Shown here: one piece after another, positions 35,586 through 43,688 of the stretch
How the letters are laid out: each line of letters begins with the position of its first letter
How positions within the stretch are numbered: the first letter of the stretch is position 1
Assembly: GCA_022843485.1 (NCBI GenBank)
Contig: JALHNM010000001.1
Location: 682,001 to 746,000, forward strand
Reading direction: 5' to 3'
Length of the DNA stretch: 64,000 nt
Source: Fimbriimonadaceae bacterium
GTDB lineage: Bacteria; Armatimonadota; Fimbriimonadia; Fimbriimonadales; Fimbriimonadaceae
The notes under the pieces: generated by a model
Seen by the model: only the letters and a program-made list of their open reading frames with translations
The model's database searches: none
Told to the model about the DNA's origin: nothing
Made by a program: the position numbers and the translations under genes

Positions 35586-36943
35586 TCGTACTGTTTCGTG
35601 AGCAGGTTGGCCTCGATCTGGCGCATCGTCTCGAGCGCGACGCTGACCATGATGAGCAGGGACGTACCGCCGATCAAGGCGAGCCCCGGGATGTTGGCGA
35701 TGAGGGGGAACAGGTACGGCGTGAGGGCCACGACGGAGAGGAACAGGGCGCCGACGAACGTCACCCGCGAGATCACTCCGTCGAGGAAGTCCTTCGTCTG
35801 CTTCCCAGGCCGGATCCCAGGGATATAGGAGCCCGCCCGTTTCAGGTTGTTCGCGATGTCCTCGACGTTGTACATCATCGCGTTCCACATGTAGGTGAAC
35901 AGGAAGATGAGGCCGCAGTAGACGAGGGCGCCCACGTAGCCCCTCCAGTTCGTGAAGTCGGGGCTGAAGAACCGACCGACGTTCATGAGCGTCTGGTGCA
36001 CCGGGCTGGTCTGGGGGAACGCGGCGGCGAACTGACTCGGCATGTAGATGAGCGCGATCGCGAAGATGACCGGGATGACGCCCGCCATGTTGACCGAGAC
36101 GGGCAGGTAGCTCGTCTGGCCGCCGAGCGACTTGGTCCCGTAGTTCCGTCTCATGTGCTGGATCGGGATGCGCCGCTGGGCGACGGTGAAGAGCACGATC
36201 GACCAGGTGATGGCGAGGAAGAGGAGGAAGATGAGCCCCGCCTGCCATAACTGGACGGTGCCCCCCTGGATGCCGCCTCCGATGGTCGTGAGCAGGTTCG
36301 GGATCGAGATGACGATCCCGGCGAAGATCATGAGGGAGACGCCGTTCCCGATCCCCCGCTCGCTGATCTGTTCACCTAGCCATAGGAGGAACATGGCCCC
36401 TGCCGTCCAGAAGAGGACGACGGTGAGCTTGAGGCCGGGGTTCATCATGGCGATCGTCGGGATCCCCCCCGCCAGAAGCTGCAGCAAGCCCCAGCCCTGG
36501 AACACGCACAGGACGAGCGTGAGCAGCCGGGTGCGCCGGTTCTGTTGGCGCCGGGCGTACTCTCCGCCTTCCTGCATCTCCTTCTTCCAGGCCGGGTTGG
36601 CGAGGGTGAGGACTTGCAGGATGATCGAGGCCGTGATGTACGGGCCGAGTCCGAGGGCGAAGATCGACAGTCGCTTGAACGCCCCGCCGCCCATCGTATT
36701 GAGGAGCGTGAAGAAGTCGTTCTGCGCGAGCAGGTTCGTCATCTCGTTCGGGTCCACGCCCACGATCGGCACGGGGACGTGCACGCCGAGGGCGTAGATC
36801 CCGAAGATGAGCAGGACGAACTGGAGGCGGGCGCGGATGTCGTCGTCGAGCCATGCGAGGCGCAGCGTCTCGGCCAACCCGAGGCGTAGCCCCTTGTCCC
36901 CGCGGTTCCCACCGCCCCCGCCTAAGCTCGCGATCGCGCCCAT
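35582..36943 (-). CDS. secY: preprotein translocase subunit SecY
   Basis: 453 residues with ten predicted membrane helices. Diagnostic stretches are FKRLSIFALGLGPYITASII and KSLGGQTSYLPVSVNMAGVI (cytoplasmic loop). Forms the SecYEG protein-conducting channel. Between rplO and adk, the canonical position. Confidence 0.97.
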   Translation of the reverse strand: MGAIASLGGGGGNRGDKGLRLGLAETLRLAWLDDDIRARLQFVLLIFGIYALGVHVPVPIVGVDPNEMTNLLAQNDFFTLLNTMGGGAFKRLSIFALGLGPYITASIILQVLTLANPAWKKEMQEGGEYARRQQNRRTRLLTLVLCVFQGWGLLQLLAGGIPTIAMMNPGLKLTVVLFWTAGAMFLLWLGEQISERGIGNGVSLMIFAGIVISIPNLLTTIGGGIQGGTVQLWQAGLIFLLFLAITWSIVLFTVAQRRIPIQHMRRNYGTKSLGGQTSYLPVSVNMAGVIPVIFAIALIYMPSQFAAAFPQTSPVHQTLMNVGRFFSPDFTNWRGYVGALVYCGLIFLFTYMWNAMMYNVEDIANNLKRAGSYIPGIRPGKQTKDFLDGVISRVTFVGALFLSVVALTPYLFPLIANIPGLALIGGTSLLIMVSVALETMRQIEANLLTKQYE

Positions 36944-36955
36944 GGTCTTGATCCG

Positions 36956-37495
36956 TCAGTCCTTCTCAGCAGTCTTCGTCTTTTTCGTCTTGGTCGCGGG
37001 GGCCGGTGCCGGGCCGTCGCCCTTGACCTTCTTCTTGGGAGTGGTCTTGCCCGGGGTGGGGATGACCACACAGGTCCCACCGGCGGCCTCGATCTTCACC
37101 TTGGCCGTGGCCGAGAAGTGGTGGGCGTGGACGGTCAGCTTCTTCTTCGTCTCGCCGACGCCGAGCACCTTGAGGCCGTCCTTCATCCCGGGCGTGAGTC
37201 CGAGCCGGGCGATGGCTTCAGGGGTCACCTCGCCGTCGAAGTGCTTGTCCAGGTCGACCACGTTGACGATGGCGAACTCCTTATGGTTGATGTTACGGAA
37301 GCCCTTCTTCACCGGCAGTCGGCGGTGGATCGGGGTCTGGCCGCCTTCGAACCAGGGGCTGATCTGCCGCCTGGCCTTCTGACCTTTGGTGCCTCGCGTA
37401 GCGGTCTTGCCCATGCCGCTCCCGATCCCGCGGGCGACTCGGCGCCGCCGCTTGGTGGAGCCCTTGGCTGGGCGAAGCTCGTGGATCATGCTCAT
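36956..37495 (-). CDS. rplO: 50S ribosomal protein L15, with Lys/Pro/Ala tail
   Basis: 179 residues; the L15 core ([38 protein letters not shown]; the C-terminal [11 protein letters not shown]) covers ~150. The last ~30 residues are a Lys/Pro/Ala-rich extension ([20 protein letters not shown]). The start overlaps the rpmD stop (ATGA). Confidence 0.97.
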   Translation of the reverse strand: MSMIHELRPAKGSTKRRRRVARGIGSGMGKTATRGTKGQKARRQISPWFEGGQTPIHRRLPVKKGFRNINHKEFAIVNVVDLDKHFDGEVTPEAIARLGLTPGMKDGLKVLGVGETKKKLTVHAHHFSATAKVKIEAAGGTCVVIPTPGKTTPKKKVKGDGPAPAPATKTKKTKTAEKD

Positions 37496-37836
37496 TCAGC
37501 GTCCTCCTTCTTCTTGGCCGGCTTGCGCTTCGGCTTCTCGGCGGTGTCCTCGGCCTCGGGGGCCTCGGCCTTGGCCTTGGCCGGCTTGGCGGCCGGGGCG
37601 GCCGGGGTGCCCGTTCGGGCGGCGGCCTTCTTGCCTCGGGCCTTCGGCGCCTTCGGTTGGTCTTCGACCTCCTCGACCTGCAGCAGGTGCTTGACCTTGT
37701 GGATCATGCCCCGGATCGAGGGGGTGTCGTGTTGGAGCACGCTCCGCCCCGTCTTGCCCAAGCCGAGGGACTGGACGATCGCCCGGTTCCGCGGCGTGTT
37801 CGCGATCGGGCTCTTCACGAGGGTGATCTTAAGCAT
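37492..37836 (-). CDS. rpmD: 50S ribosomal protein L30 with long basic tail
   Basis: 114 residues, about twice normal. The first ~58 are L30 ([38 protein letters not shown]). The rest is a low-complexity Lys/Ala/Pro/Glu tail like histone H1 or HU tails ([20 protein letters not shown]). Overlaps rpsE by eight bases. Confidence 0.93.
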   Translation of the reverse strand: MLKITLVKSPIANTPRNRAIVQSLGLGKTGRSVLQHDTPSIRGMIHKVKHLLQVEEVEDQPKAPKARGKKAAARTGTPAAPAAKPAKAKAEAPEAEDTAEKPKRKPAKKKEDAE

Positions 37837-38416
37837 GGTCCTCCTCTTCCTTCCGCGCCTTGGCGAGCCAGGGCACGAGGGCCTTCACGTCCGCCCCGCG
37901 GCGGCTCGCGATGTCCTCGGGGGCAGAGAGTTCTCGGAACGCCTCGACCGTGGCGTAGGCCACGTTCGTGCCGTTCCGGCTGCCGAGACACTTGGCGAGG
38001 ACGTCGTGGACGCCCGCCGCTTCGAGGCACTGCCGCACGGCCGACCCGGCCTTGACGCCGGTCCCCGGCGAGGCGGGTTTGAGCACGACTTGGGCCGTGC
38101 CCCACTTGGCCGTGACTTCGTGCGGGATCGTCGTGCCGATCATCGGCACCTTGAACATCGCCTTCTTGGCCGCCTCTTCCGCCTTGCGGATGGCGTCCGG
38201 GATCCCTCGGGCCTTGCCGAGGCCGACCCCGACGCTGCCCTTGTTGTCCCCGACGACGACGAGGATCGACCAGCTGGCCGTCTTACCGCCCTTGTGGGTC
38301 TTGAAGACCTTGTTCGATCGAATGACGCGGACGTCGAGCTGCGGCCCTTCCGGTGCCCGCCCGTCCCGCGGTGCGGACGGCTGGCGCCGTCCGGTGAGTC
38401 GTGGTCCTCTTCCCAT
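37829..38416 (-). CDS. rpsE: 30S ribosomal protein S5
   Basis: 195 residues. The double-stranded RNA-binding part (KTASWSILVVVGDNKGSVGV) and GVKAGSAVRQCLEAAGVHDV are conserved. The N-terminal ~25 residues are an Arg/Pro-rich extension. One base after the rplR stop. Confidence 0.97.
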   Translation of the reverse strand: MGRGPRLTGRRQPSAPRDGRAPEGPQLDVRVIRSNKVFKTHKGGKTASWSILVVVGDNKGSVGVGLGKARGIPDAIRKAEEAAKKAMFKVPMIGTTIPHEVTAKWGTAQVVLKPASPGTGVKAGSAVRQCLEAAGVHDVLAKCLGSRNGTNVAYATVEAFRELSAPEDIASRRGADVKALVPWLAKARKEEEDHA

Positions 38417-38417
38417 C

Positions 38418-38771
38418 TTAGAACTCCAACCCCGCCTCGCGGGCCGCGTCGGCCAGGCTCGCCACCACCCCGTGGTAGCGGAACCCGCCCCGGTCGAACA
38501 CCACCGACTTCAGGCCGAGGGCTTTCGCACGTTCGCCGATCGCCTGTCCCACCTTCTTCGCCCCGTCGGCGTTGTCGGTGGCGGCCAGGCCCTTCTCCTG
38601 GCTGCTGGCGGCCGCGAGCGTGTGCCCGGAGACGTCGTCGATGATCTGACAGCTGATGTGCTTCGTGCTCTTGAAGACGGCGAGCCGCGGGCGCTCGGCC
38701 GTCCCTGTGATCTTTTTGCGCAGGCGCTCGTGGCGCACCACGCGCATGTCGCTCCGTGTTTTGGTGGCCAT
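38418..38771 (-). CDS. rplR: 50S ribosomal protein L18
   Basis: 117 residues, standard length, binding 5S r[23 protein letters not shown] and [20 protein letters not shown] are diagnostic. Two bases from rplF. Confidence 0.98.
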   Translation of the reverse strand: MATKTRSDMRVVRHERLRKKITGTAERPRLAVFKSTKHISCQIIDDVSGHTLAAASSQEKGLAATDNADGAKKVGQAIGERAKALGLKSVVFDRGGFRYHGVVASLADAAREAGLEF

Positions 38772-38773
38772 CG

Positions 38774-39328
38774 TTACTTACCTGCCCTCTTGCCCGGTCG
38801 GAGCTTGACCACCTCGCCCGCGTAGCGAACGCCCTTGCCCTTGTAGGGGTCGGGGCGCCGCACCTTGCGGATGTCGGCGGCGATCTGGCCGACCACGGCC
38901 TTGTCGATGCCCGTGACGGTGATCCGCGTGACGCGGGTCTTCTCGTCCTGGGCGACGGCGATGTCGACCCCTTCCGGCGGGGAGACCTTCACCGGGTGCG
39001 AGTACCCGATGTTGAGCACGAGCGCCTTGCCCTCGAGCTGGGCCCGGTAGCCGACGCCGTGGATCTCGAGCGACTTCTGGTGGCCCTTCGTCACGCCCTC
39101 GACCATGTTGTTGATGAGGGTGCGGGCCAGTCCGTGCTGGCTCCGGTTGAACCGGTCGTTGTCTGGGCGCGAGATCGTGAGCGTCCCCGCCTCGCTCTCG
39201 AGCGTGAGGCTCGGGGCTATGGCGACGCTGAGCTCGCCCTTCGGCCCTTTGACGGTGACTTGGCCGTCCTGGTGGTCGACCGTGACCGTCCCCGGGAGGG
39301 TGATGGGTTTGAGTCCGATTCGAGACAT
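38774..39328 (-). CDS. rplF: 50S ribosomal protein L6
   Basis: 184 residues from [13 protein letters not shown]. The repeated L6 domains end with [19 protein letters not shown]. An in-frame extension to 39652 runs over rpsH and was rejected. Confidence 0.98.
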   Translation of the reverse strand: MSRIGLKPITLPGTVTVDHQDGQVTVKGPKGELSVAIAPSLTLESEAGTLTISRPDNDRFNRSQHGLARTLINNMVEGVTKGHQKSLEIHGVGYRAQLEGKALVLNIGYSHPVKVSPPEGVDIAVAQDEKTRVTRITVTGIDKAVVGQIAADIRKVRRPDPYKGKGVRYAGEVVKLRPGKRAGK

Positions 39329-39330
39329 GG

Positions 39331-39726
39331 TTACCAGACCTCCCCGATGACCTCGCCGCCGACCCGGCGCTTGCGGGCCTCCCGGTCGGTCATCACGCCG
39401 AGGCTCGTCGTCATGATCCGGGTGGCGAGGCCGCTGCGCATCGGGCGCAGTTCGTCCGAGGCCTTGTAGACCCGGAGGCCGGGCTTGCTCACCCGCTTCA
39501 AGGTGTGGATGATCGGCTTGCGCCGGTGGTCGTAGCGCAGGTTCACCCGCACGACCGGGAACTTCGTCTCCGTGATCACGTCGTAGCCCGTGATAAACCC
39601 CTCGGCCTGAAGGATCTTCAGGACCTCGAGCTTGATCTTGCTCATCGGGCAATCGACGGTCATGTGGCGGGCGCGGAGCCCGTTGTTAATCCTCGCGAAG
39701 AGGTCGGCGATAGGGTCGCTATGCAT
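39331..39726 (-). CDS. rpsH: 30S ribosomal protein S8
   Basis: 131 residues: DPIADLFARINNGLRARHMT at the N terminus, LKRVSKPGLRVYKASDELRP in the middle and the GVMTDREARKRRVGGEVIG C terminus. In other bacteria S8 represses its own operon; no leader hairpin for this was identified. Confidence 0.98.
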   Translation of the reverse strand: MHSDPIADLFARINNGLRARHMTVDCPMSKIKLEVLKILQAEGFITGYDVITETKFPVVRVNLRYDHRRKPIIHTLKRVSKPGLRVYKASDELRPMRSGLATRIMTTSLGVMTDREARKRRVGGEVIGEVW

Positions 39727-39733
39727 CGTTCCC

Positions 39734-39919
39734 TCACCAACTCGACTTTACGACGCCGGGGAGAAGCCCCTTGTGGGCCATCTCACGGAAGCAGATGCGG
39801 CAGATGCCGAAGTAGCGGATGTAGCCGCTGTCCCGGCCGCACTGACTACACCGGGTGTAGCCCCGCACCTTGAACTTCGGCTTGCGTTTCTGTTTAACGA
39901 TCAGACAGGTCTTGGCCAT
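39734..39919 (-). CDS. rpsN: 30S ribosomal protein S14 type Z
   Basis: 61 residues with zinc ligands C24, C27, C40 and C43 ([20 protein letters not shown]). It is the first gene of its ribosomal block. In the canonical spc operon it follows rplE, which is not present upstream here. Confidence 0.97.
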   Translation of the reverse strand: MAKTCLIVKQKRKPKFKVRGYTRCSQCGRDSGYIRYFGICRICFREMAHKGLLPGVVKSSW

Positions 39920-40101
39920 ACGTGTGCCCCGCCGTTCCCAGACCGGTATGCGCCGCTCCCGTGTCCGGGCGGCCCGCCCGTCCACTCGTTCGTCGGGCCC
40001 TTGCGCCCTTCGGCGGCTTCGGGACGTCCCGACGGGTGCGGCCGCACCTCGTCTGTGGCTGAGTTGTCGCGGACCCAGCCTGAGCCAGGGACGCGAACGC
40101 A

Positions 40102-40113
40102 GATGATACCAGC
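40102..40113 (-). promoter_or_regulatory. extended -10 promoter of the rpsN-to-infA block
   Basis: Minus strand GCTGGTATCATC, identical over 12 bases to the element before rpmJ. No -35 of quality. The predicted start leaves a GC-rich leader of ~175 bases before rpsN. Confidence 0.6.
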
Positions 40114-40164
40114 GGGCCGGGCCGCCTTGGGCCTGCCGGAACCGAGTCTGAGGCCTTTGCGGGC

Positions 40165-40605
40165 CTAACGAGGTTCGAGGGTGAGCGACTCGACCCGCCA
40201 TTCGGGCGACATCGTGCGGCGGGCCACTGTCACCCTCAGGGTCGCGGCCCCCTTCTCGAACTGAGCCTCACCGGTCGCCTGCACGAACTGCCAGACCATG
40301 TCGTTCCGGGCTCCTGCCCAGGACTTCTCGGCCCTCATAGGCCCGAGCGACCGGAACGGCCCGAAGCGCCCCTCCCAGTCGGCGACCTGAGTCGGCGGGA
40401 GGCCCAAGCGGAACTCGTTCGTCCCGGCCTCTTCGAGGACCTCGCCGTCCCAAGCCGCGAGGAACTCCTTCGCCACCCCCTCGGCGGCGGGGAGTGCGTT
40501 GCGCTCGATCCGGCCGTGGGCGTCGGCCCAGAACCACACAAGCCCCCCGGCGGGGAAGCCCAGGAGGAACAGCACGAGAAGCGCGGCCTTCACTCGGTTG
40601 GACAC
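40165..40605 (-). CDS. hypothetical membrane-anchored protein
   Basis: 146 residues. One N-terminal transmembrane helix (~7-27, [20 protein letters not shown]), then a soluble domain with a NTF2/SnoaL-like feel ([28 protein letters not shown]). I do not recognise a specific family. 31 bases after the next upstream gene, probably co-transcribed. Confidence 0.6.
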   Translation of the reverse strand: MSNRVKAALLVLFLLGFPAGGLVWFWADAHGRIERNALPAAEGVAKEFLAAWDGEVLEEAGTNEFRLGLPPTQVADWEGRFGPFRSLGPMRAEKSWAGARNDMVWQFVQATGEAQFEKGAATLRVTVARRTMSPEWRVESLTLEPR

Positions 40606-40636
40606 GCCACTATTGTGGCCCTGCGGGGTCGCCGGG

Positions 40637-41170
40637 CTATCGGGCCCGGGTCAGGCTGTCCCAAACGAGCCACTGGACGAGCCACACGCAGACCGCCAGC
40701 CCCGCCTTCACCGCCAGGCTGCGCCCGGGCGACATCCGACTGTCGGGGGCCTTGAGGAGCAGGTAGGTCGCGAACACCTGGGACCCGACGAGCCCCATGT
40801 TGTTGACCGGTCGGAACGGGAGTTCTGAGAGGACGAAGACCGGGTTCGGCTGGGTCGCGAGAGCCCGGACGGCCTCGATCCAGCAGAGCGCGATGCCGGT
40901 CAAGGCCAGCCCGACCAGCGCCCGTTCCACCACCGTTCGCCGACCGAACAGGATCCAGAGCAAGGTGAGCCCCACCACGGCCGAGGTCACCGTCAGGCCC
41001 GCGGTCTGAAGAAGCCGCACCCCCGGCACTTCGACGTAGTAGCTCAGGGCGCTCTGTTGCTGCTCGGCGCCCCGGGCGACGAACACTTCGTACCCGATGA
41101 GGAGCGTGCAGACGAAGGCGAACAGCCAGTCCTGCCAGCCGGGCCCGTCGTAGTCCTTGGGGGCGTCCAC
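40637..41170 (-). CDS. hypothetical multi-pass membrane protein
   Basis: 177 residues with about five hydrophobic segments. No family recognised. It starts three bases after the oxidoreductase stop, so the two are probably one operon. Confidence 0.6.
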   Translation of the reverse strand: MDAPKDYDGPGWQDWLFAFVCTLLIGYEVFVARGAEQQQSALSYYVEVPGVRLLQTAGLTVTSAVVGLTLLWILFGRRTVVERALVGLALTGIALCWIEAVRALATQPNPVFVLSELPFRPVNNMGLVGSQVFATYLLLKAPDSRMSPGRSLAVKAGLAVCVWLVQWLVWDSLTRAR

Positions 41171-41173
41171 CGG

Positions 41174-42256
41174 CTACCAGGCCTCCCGCGGCATCGGCTC
41201 CGGTCGCTGGGGACCGTCCGGGAGGGTGACCCGGCGGCCGTCCCTATCCGAGTCGAGGGCGGCCTGCATCGTTTCGAGTACGTGCTGGGCCAGGGCGCCG
41301 CTCGCCCGGTGCGGCCTGCCCTCGCGGATCGCTCGGACCATATCGACGACCCCCAGCCCCCGGGTGTTCTCGGCGTACGGCCGGGCGAGCGGGACCTCCG
41401 CCCATGCGTCCTCACCGCGTCGTCGGAGCCGGATCGGTCCGCCGAAGCCGTTCGGGTCGGGGACTTGGAGGGTGCCCTCGCTGCCGTAGAGCTCGATCGG
41501 CGGGAGAGTGTGGTGCAGGACGTCGAAGCTCGTCGTGAGTTGGACGGTCGGGCCGGAGGCGAAGTCGAGTGCGGCCACGATGTGGGTGGGTGTCTCGACC
41601 GGGATCGGCTGCCCTTTGCGACCGCCGTGTCCGATCGTGCGCTCGGAGAAGGCGGATCGGGCCGAGGCGACGACCCGGTCCACGGGCCCGAGCAGCGTGA
41701 CTAGAGCCGAGAGGTAGTAGGGCCCCATATCGAACAGCGGCCCCCCGCCAGGCTGGTAGTAGAAGTCCGGGTTGGGGTGCCAGCCCTCGTGGCCCGGGCA
41801 CATCATGAACGCCTGGGCGGCGACCGGCGTCCCGATGGCACCGGAGTCGACGAGGTCGCGACAGGTCTGGACCCCGGCTCCGAGCACCGTGTCCGGGGCG
41901 GCCCCGACCCGGAGCCCGTGCTCCTTGGCCACTTCCAGCAGCTCCCATCCTTGGTCCGGGCGCACTGCCAGGGGCTTCTCGTTGTAGACGTGTTTGCCGG
42001 CCCGGAGCGCGTCCAGGGCGACCTGGTGGTGGGCGGAGGGGACTGTGAGGTTGACGACGACCTCGACTCGAGGGTCGCCGAGGGCCTCGCGCGGATCGAC
42101 GGCCGGCACGCCGAACTCGGACGACCGCCGGGAGGCGCGCTCCGCGTCGAGGTCGGCGACGGCCCGGACCTCGACGTCGGCCGACTGAGTCAGGGTCTTC
42201 AGGTAGATCCCGCTGATGTCCCCGCACCCGATCACTGCGACTCCGGTCTTGGCCAC
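41174..42256 (-). CDS. Gfo/Idh/MocA-family oxidoreductase
   Basis: 360 residues. An N-terminal Rossmann fold (VAVIGCGDISGIYLKTL, GxGxxG) is followed by the catalytic EKPLAV lysine motif. The C-terminal beta-sheet domain shows GPYYLSALVTLLGPVDRV. NAD(P)-dependent sugar or polyol dehydrogenase; substrate unknown. Its nearest partner genes encode only unknown membrane proteins. Confidence 0.9.
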   Translation of the reverse strand: MAKTGVAVIGCGDISGIYLKTLTQSADVEVRAVADLDAERASRRSSEFGVPAVDPREALGDPRVEVVVNLTVPSAHHQVALDALRAGKHVYNEKPLAVRPDQGWELLEVAKEHGLRVGAAPDTVLGAGVQTCRDLVDSGAIGTPVAAQAFMMCPGHEGWHPNPDFYYQPGGGPLFDMGPYYLSALVTLLGPVDRVVASARSAFSERTIGHGGRKGQPIPVETPTHIVAALDFASGPTVQLTTSFDVLHHTLPPIELYGSEGTLQVPDPNGFGGPIRLRRRGEDAWAEVPLARPYAENTRGLGVVDMVRAIREGRPHRASGALAQHVLETMQAALDSDRDGRRVTLPDGPQRPEPMPREAW

Positions 42257-42351
42257 TGTCGGATTGTGGCCCGCGCCCGGGAAAAGCCGACCGGGACGAA
42301 GGAACCGTTTTTCGCCGGAGCGTCAGCCCTGGGCCCGGCTTCGACGCGTCG

Positions 42352-42357
42352 CATAAT
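42352..42357 (+). promoter_or_regulatory. putative -10 element of the J-domain/WD40 gene
   Basis: CATAAT lies nine bases before the TTG start at 42367. Transcription would begin a few bases before the start codon, giving a nearly leaderless mRNA. No Shine-Dalgarno sequence is seen. Confidence 0.4.
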
Positions 42358-42366
42358 TCAACAGCC

Positions 42367-43524
42367 TTGCCCACGCTCTACGACGTTCTCGGGGTGACCC
42401 CCAAAGCCCAGGCCGGCGACCTTCGCTCGGCCTATCGTCGTTTGGCCCGGGTGTACCACCCGGACGTCAACGACGATCCCCAAGCCCACGAGATGATGGC
42501 GAGGCTGAACGCCGCCTTCGAGGTGCTGAGCGACCCTGTGCGCCGCATGGAGTACGACGCCGCGATCGGTTCGGCCGCCTACGCGGAGCCGAGCACGGAC
42601 GGGTCGGCTGAGAAGGACCCCGACTCGATCCGCGCGACGATCCTGCACCGGCTGCGGGGCCACAAGACGCCGGTCTACGGCATGGGCTACGAACGGGAGA
42701 CGGGCCGGCTGGTCAGCTGCTCGTTCGACAACGACGTCGTCTGGTGGGAGAAGGACATGACCGGCCCGGCGCGCTCGCTCCGGCTCGAAGGGGGCGTCGT
42801 GAGCTCGGTCCAGCCGGTGGGCGACAACCGGGCGGTCCTGGCTGGCTGCACCGAGCAGCAGGTCGGATGCTGGCGAGTCGACGGGGAGAAGGTTGAGGTC
42901 TGGCGGCACGTCCCGAAGGACTGGGTGGTCAGCGTCGCGCCGTCGCCGGACGGCCAGAGCCTCGCCCTCGGGTCGGTCGAGCGCCAGGCGCGCGTCGTCT
43001 CGGTGGCGGACGGGAGCGTGAAGTACGTCTGCGAGGTCCACACGGACTCGGTGACGGCGCTGGCCTGGTCGTCGGACTCCCGTTACCTCGCGACCGGTTC
43101 GGCCGACGCGACGGTGAACCTCTGGGAAGGCCGCACCGGACGCCTCGTCCACACGATCCAGCAGGTGCGCTCGACGGTGACGTCGCTGGCCTTCAGCCCG
43201 GACGGGAACTGGCTCGCGGTGGCGGCCGTCGACTTCTCGCTTCGCGTGTTCGACCTCCGGCGGCTGGCCTTGCGGAAGACGTTCTTCGGGCACCAGAAGC
43301 CGATCGAGGGCCTGGCGTTCCATCCCCGGTCGTGGCTGCTCGCGAGCGTGAGCCGCGACGGGAGCCTGGGGCTGTGGAACGTCGTCCACGGCATCGGTCA
43401 CGGCCGGATCGAGGCGTCGCTCCAACCGCTCTCGACGGTCGCCTTCAGCCCGAACGGCCTCGACCTCGCCGCCGCCGGCCTCGACAAAGTCCTCCGCGTG
43501 TGGCGCCTGAGTTCGCCAAAGTAG
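42367..43524 (+). CDS. J-domain / WD40 beta-propeller fusion protein
   Basis: 385 residues from TTG. Residues 1-70 are a J domain with intact HPD (31-33), the motif that stimulates DnaK ATPase. Residues ~90-385 are WD40 repeats (HTDSVTALAWSSDSRYLATG; VTSLAFSPDGNWLAVAAVDF; RDGSLGLWNV), about seven blades. No Gly/Phe or zinc-finger region. The propeller probably selects clients for DnaK. An in-frame start further downstream would lose the J domain. Confidence 0.88.
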   Translation: MPTLYDVLGVTPKAQAGDLRSAYRRLARVYHPDVNDDPQAHEMMARLNAAFEVLSDPVRRMEYDAAIGSAAYAEPSTDGSAEKDPDSIRATILHRLRGHKTPVYGMGYERETGRLVSCSFDNDVVWWEKDMTGPARSLRLEGGVVSSVQPVGDNRAVLAGCTEQQVGCWRVDGEKVEVWRHVPKDWVVSVAPSPDGQSLALGSVERQARVVSVADGSVKYVCEVHTDSVTALAWSSDSRYLATGSADATVNLWEGRTGRLVHTIQQVRSTVTSLAFSPDGNWLAVAAVDFSLRVFDLRRLALRKTFFGHQKPIEGLAFHPRSWLLASVSRDGSLGLWNVVHGIGHGRIEASLQPLSTVAFSPNGLDLAAAGLDKVLRVWRLSSPK

Positions 43525-43560
43525 GCGACGGCCGGTTGAAACCCGCTTGACCTCCCTGGG

Positions 43561-43577
43561 GCCCGCGAATGGCGGGC
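43561..43577 (+). other. stem-loop after the J-domain/WD40 gene
   Basis: GCCCGC (43561-43566) pairs with GCGGGC (43572-43577), with CCCT/AGGG flanking pairs. No U-tract, so a terminator role is weak. Confidence 0.35.
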
Positions 43578-43688
43578 AGGGTCGCGAGAAGTGCCACCGG
43601 GACAACGCTCCGCGTCTTACCCGCGGTCAACGACGTCTGCGTGAACTGAGGTGCGACACGGCAGGCTCGGCGGTCGTAGAAATCAGTC

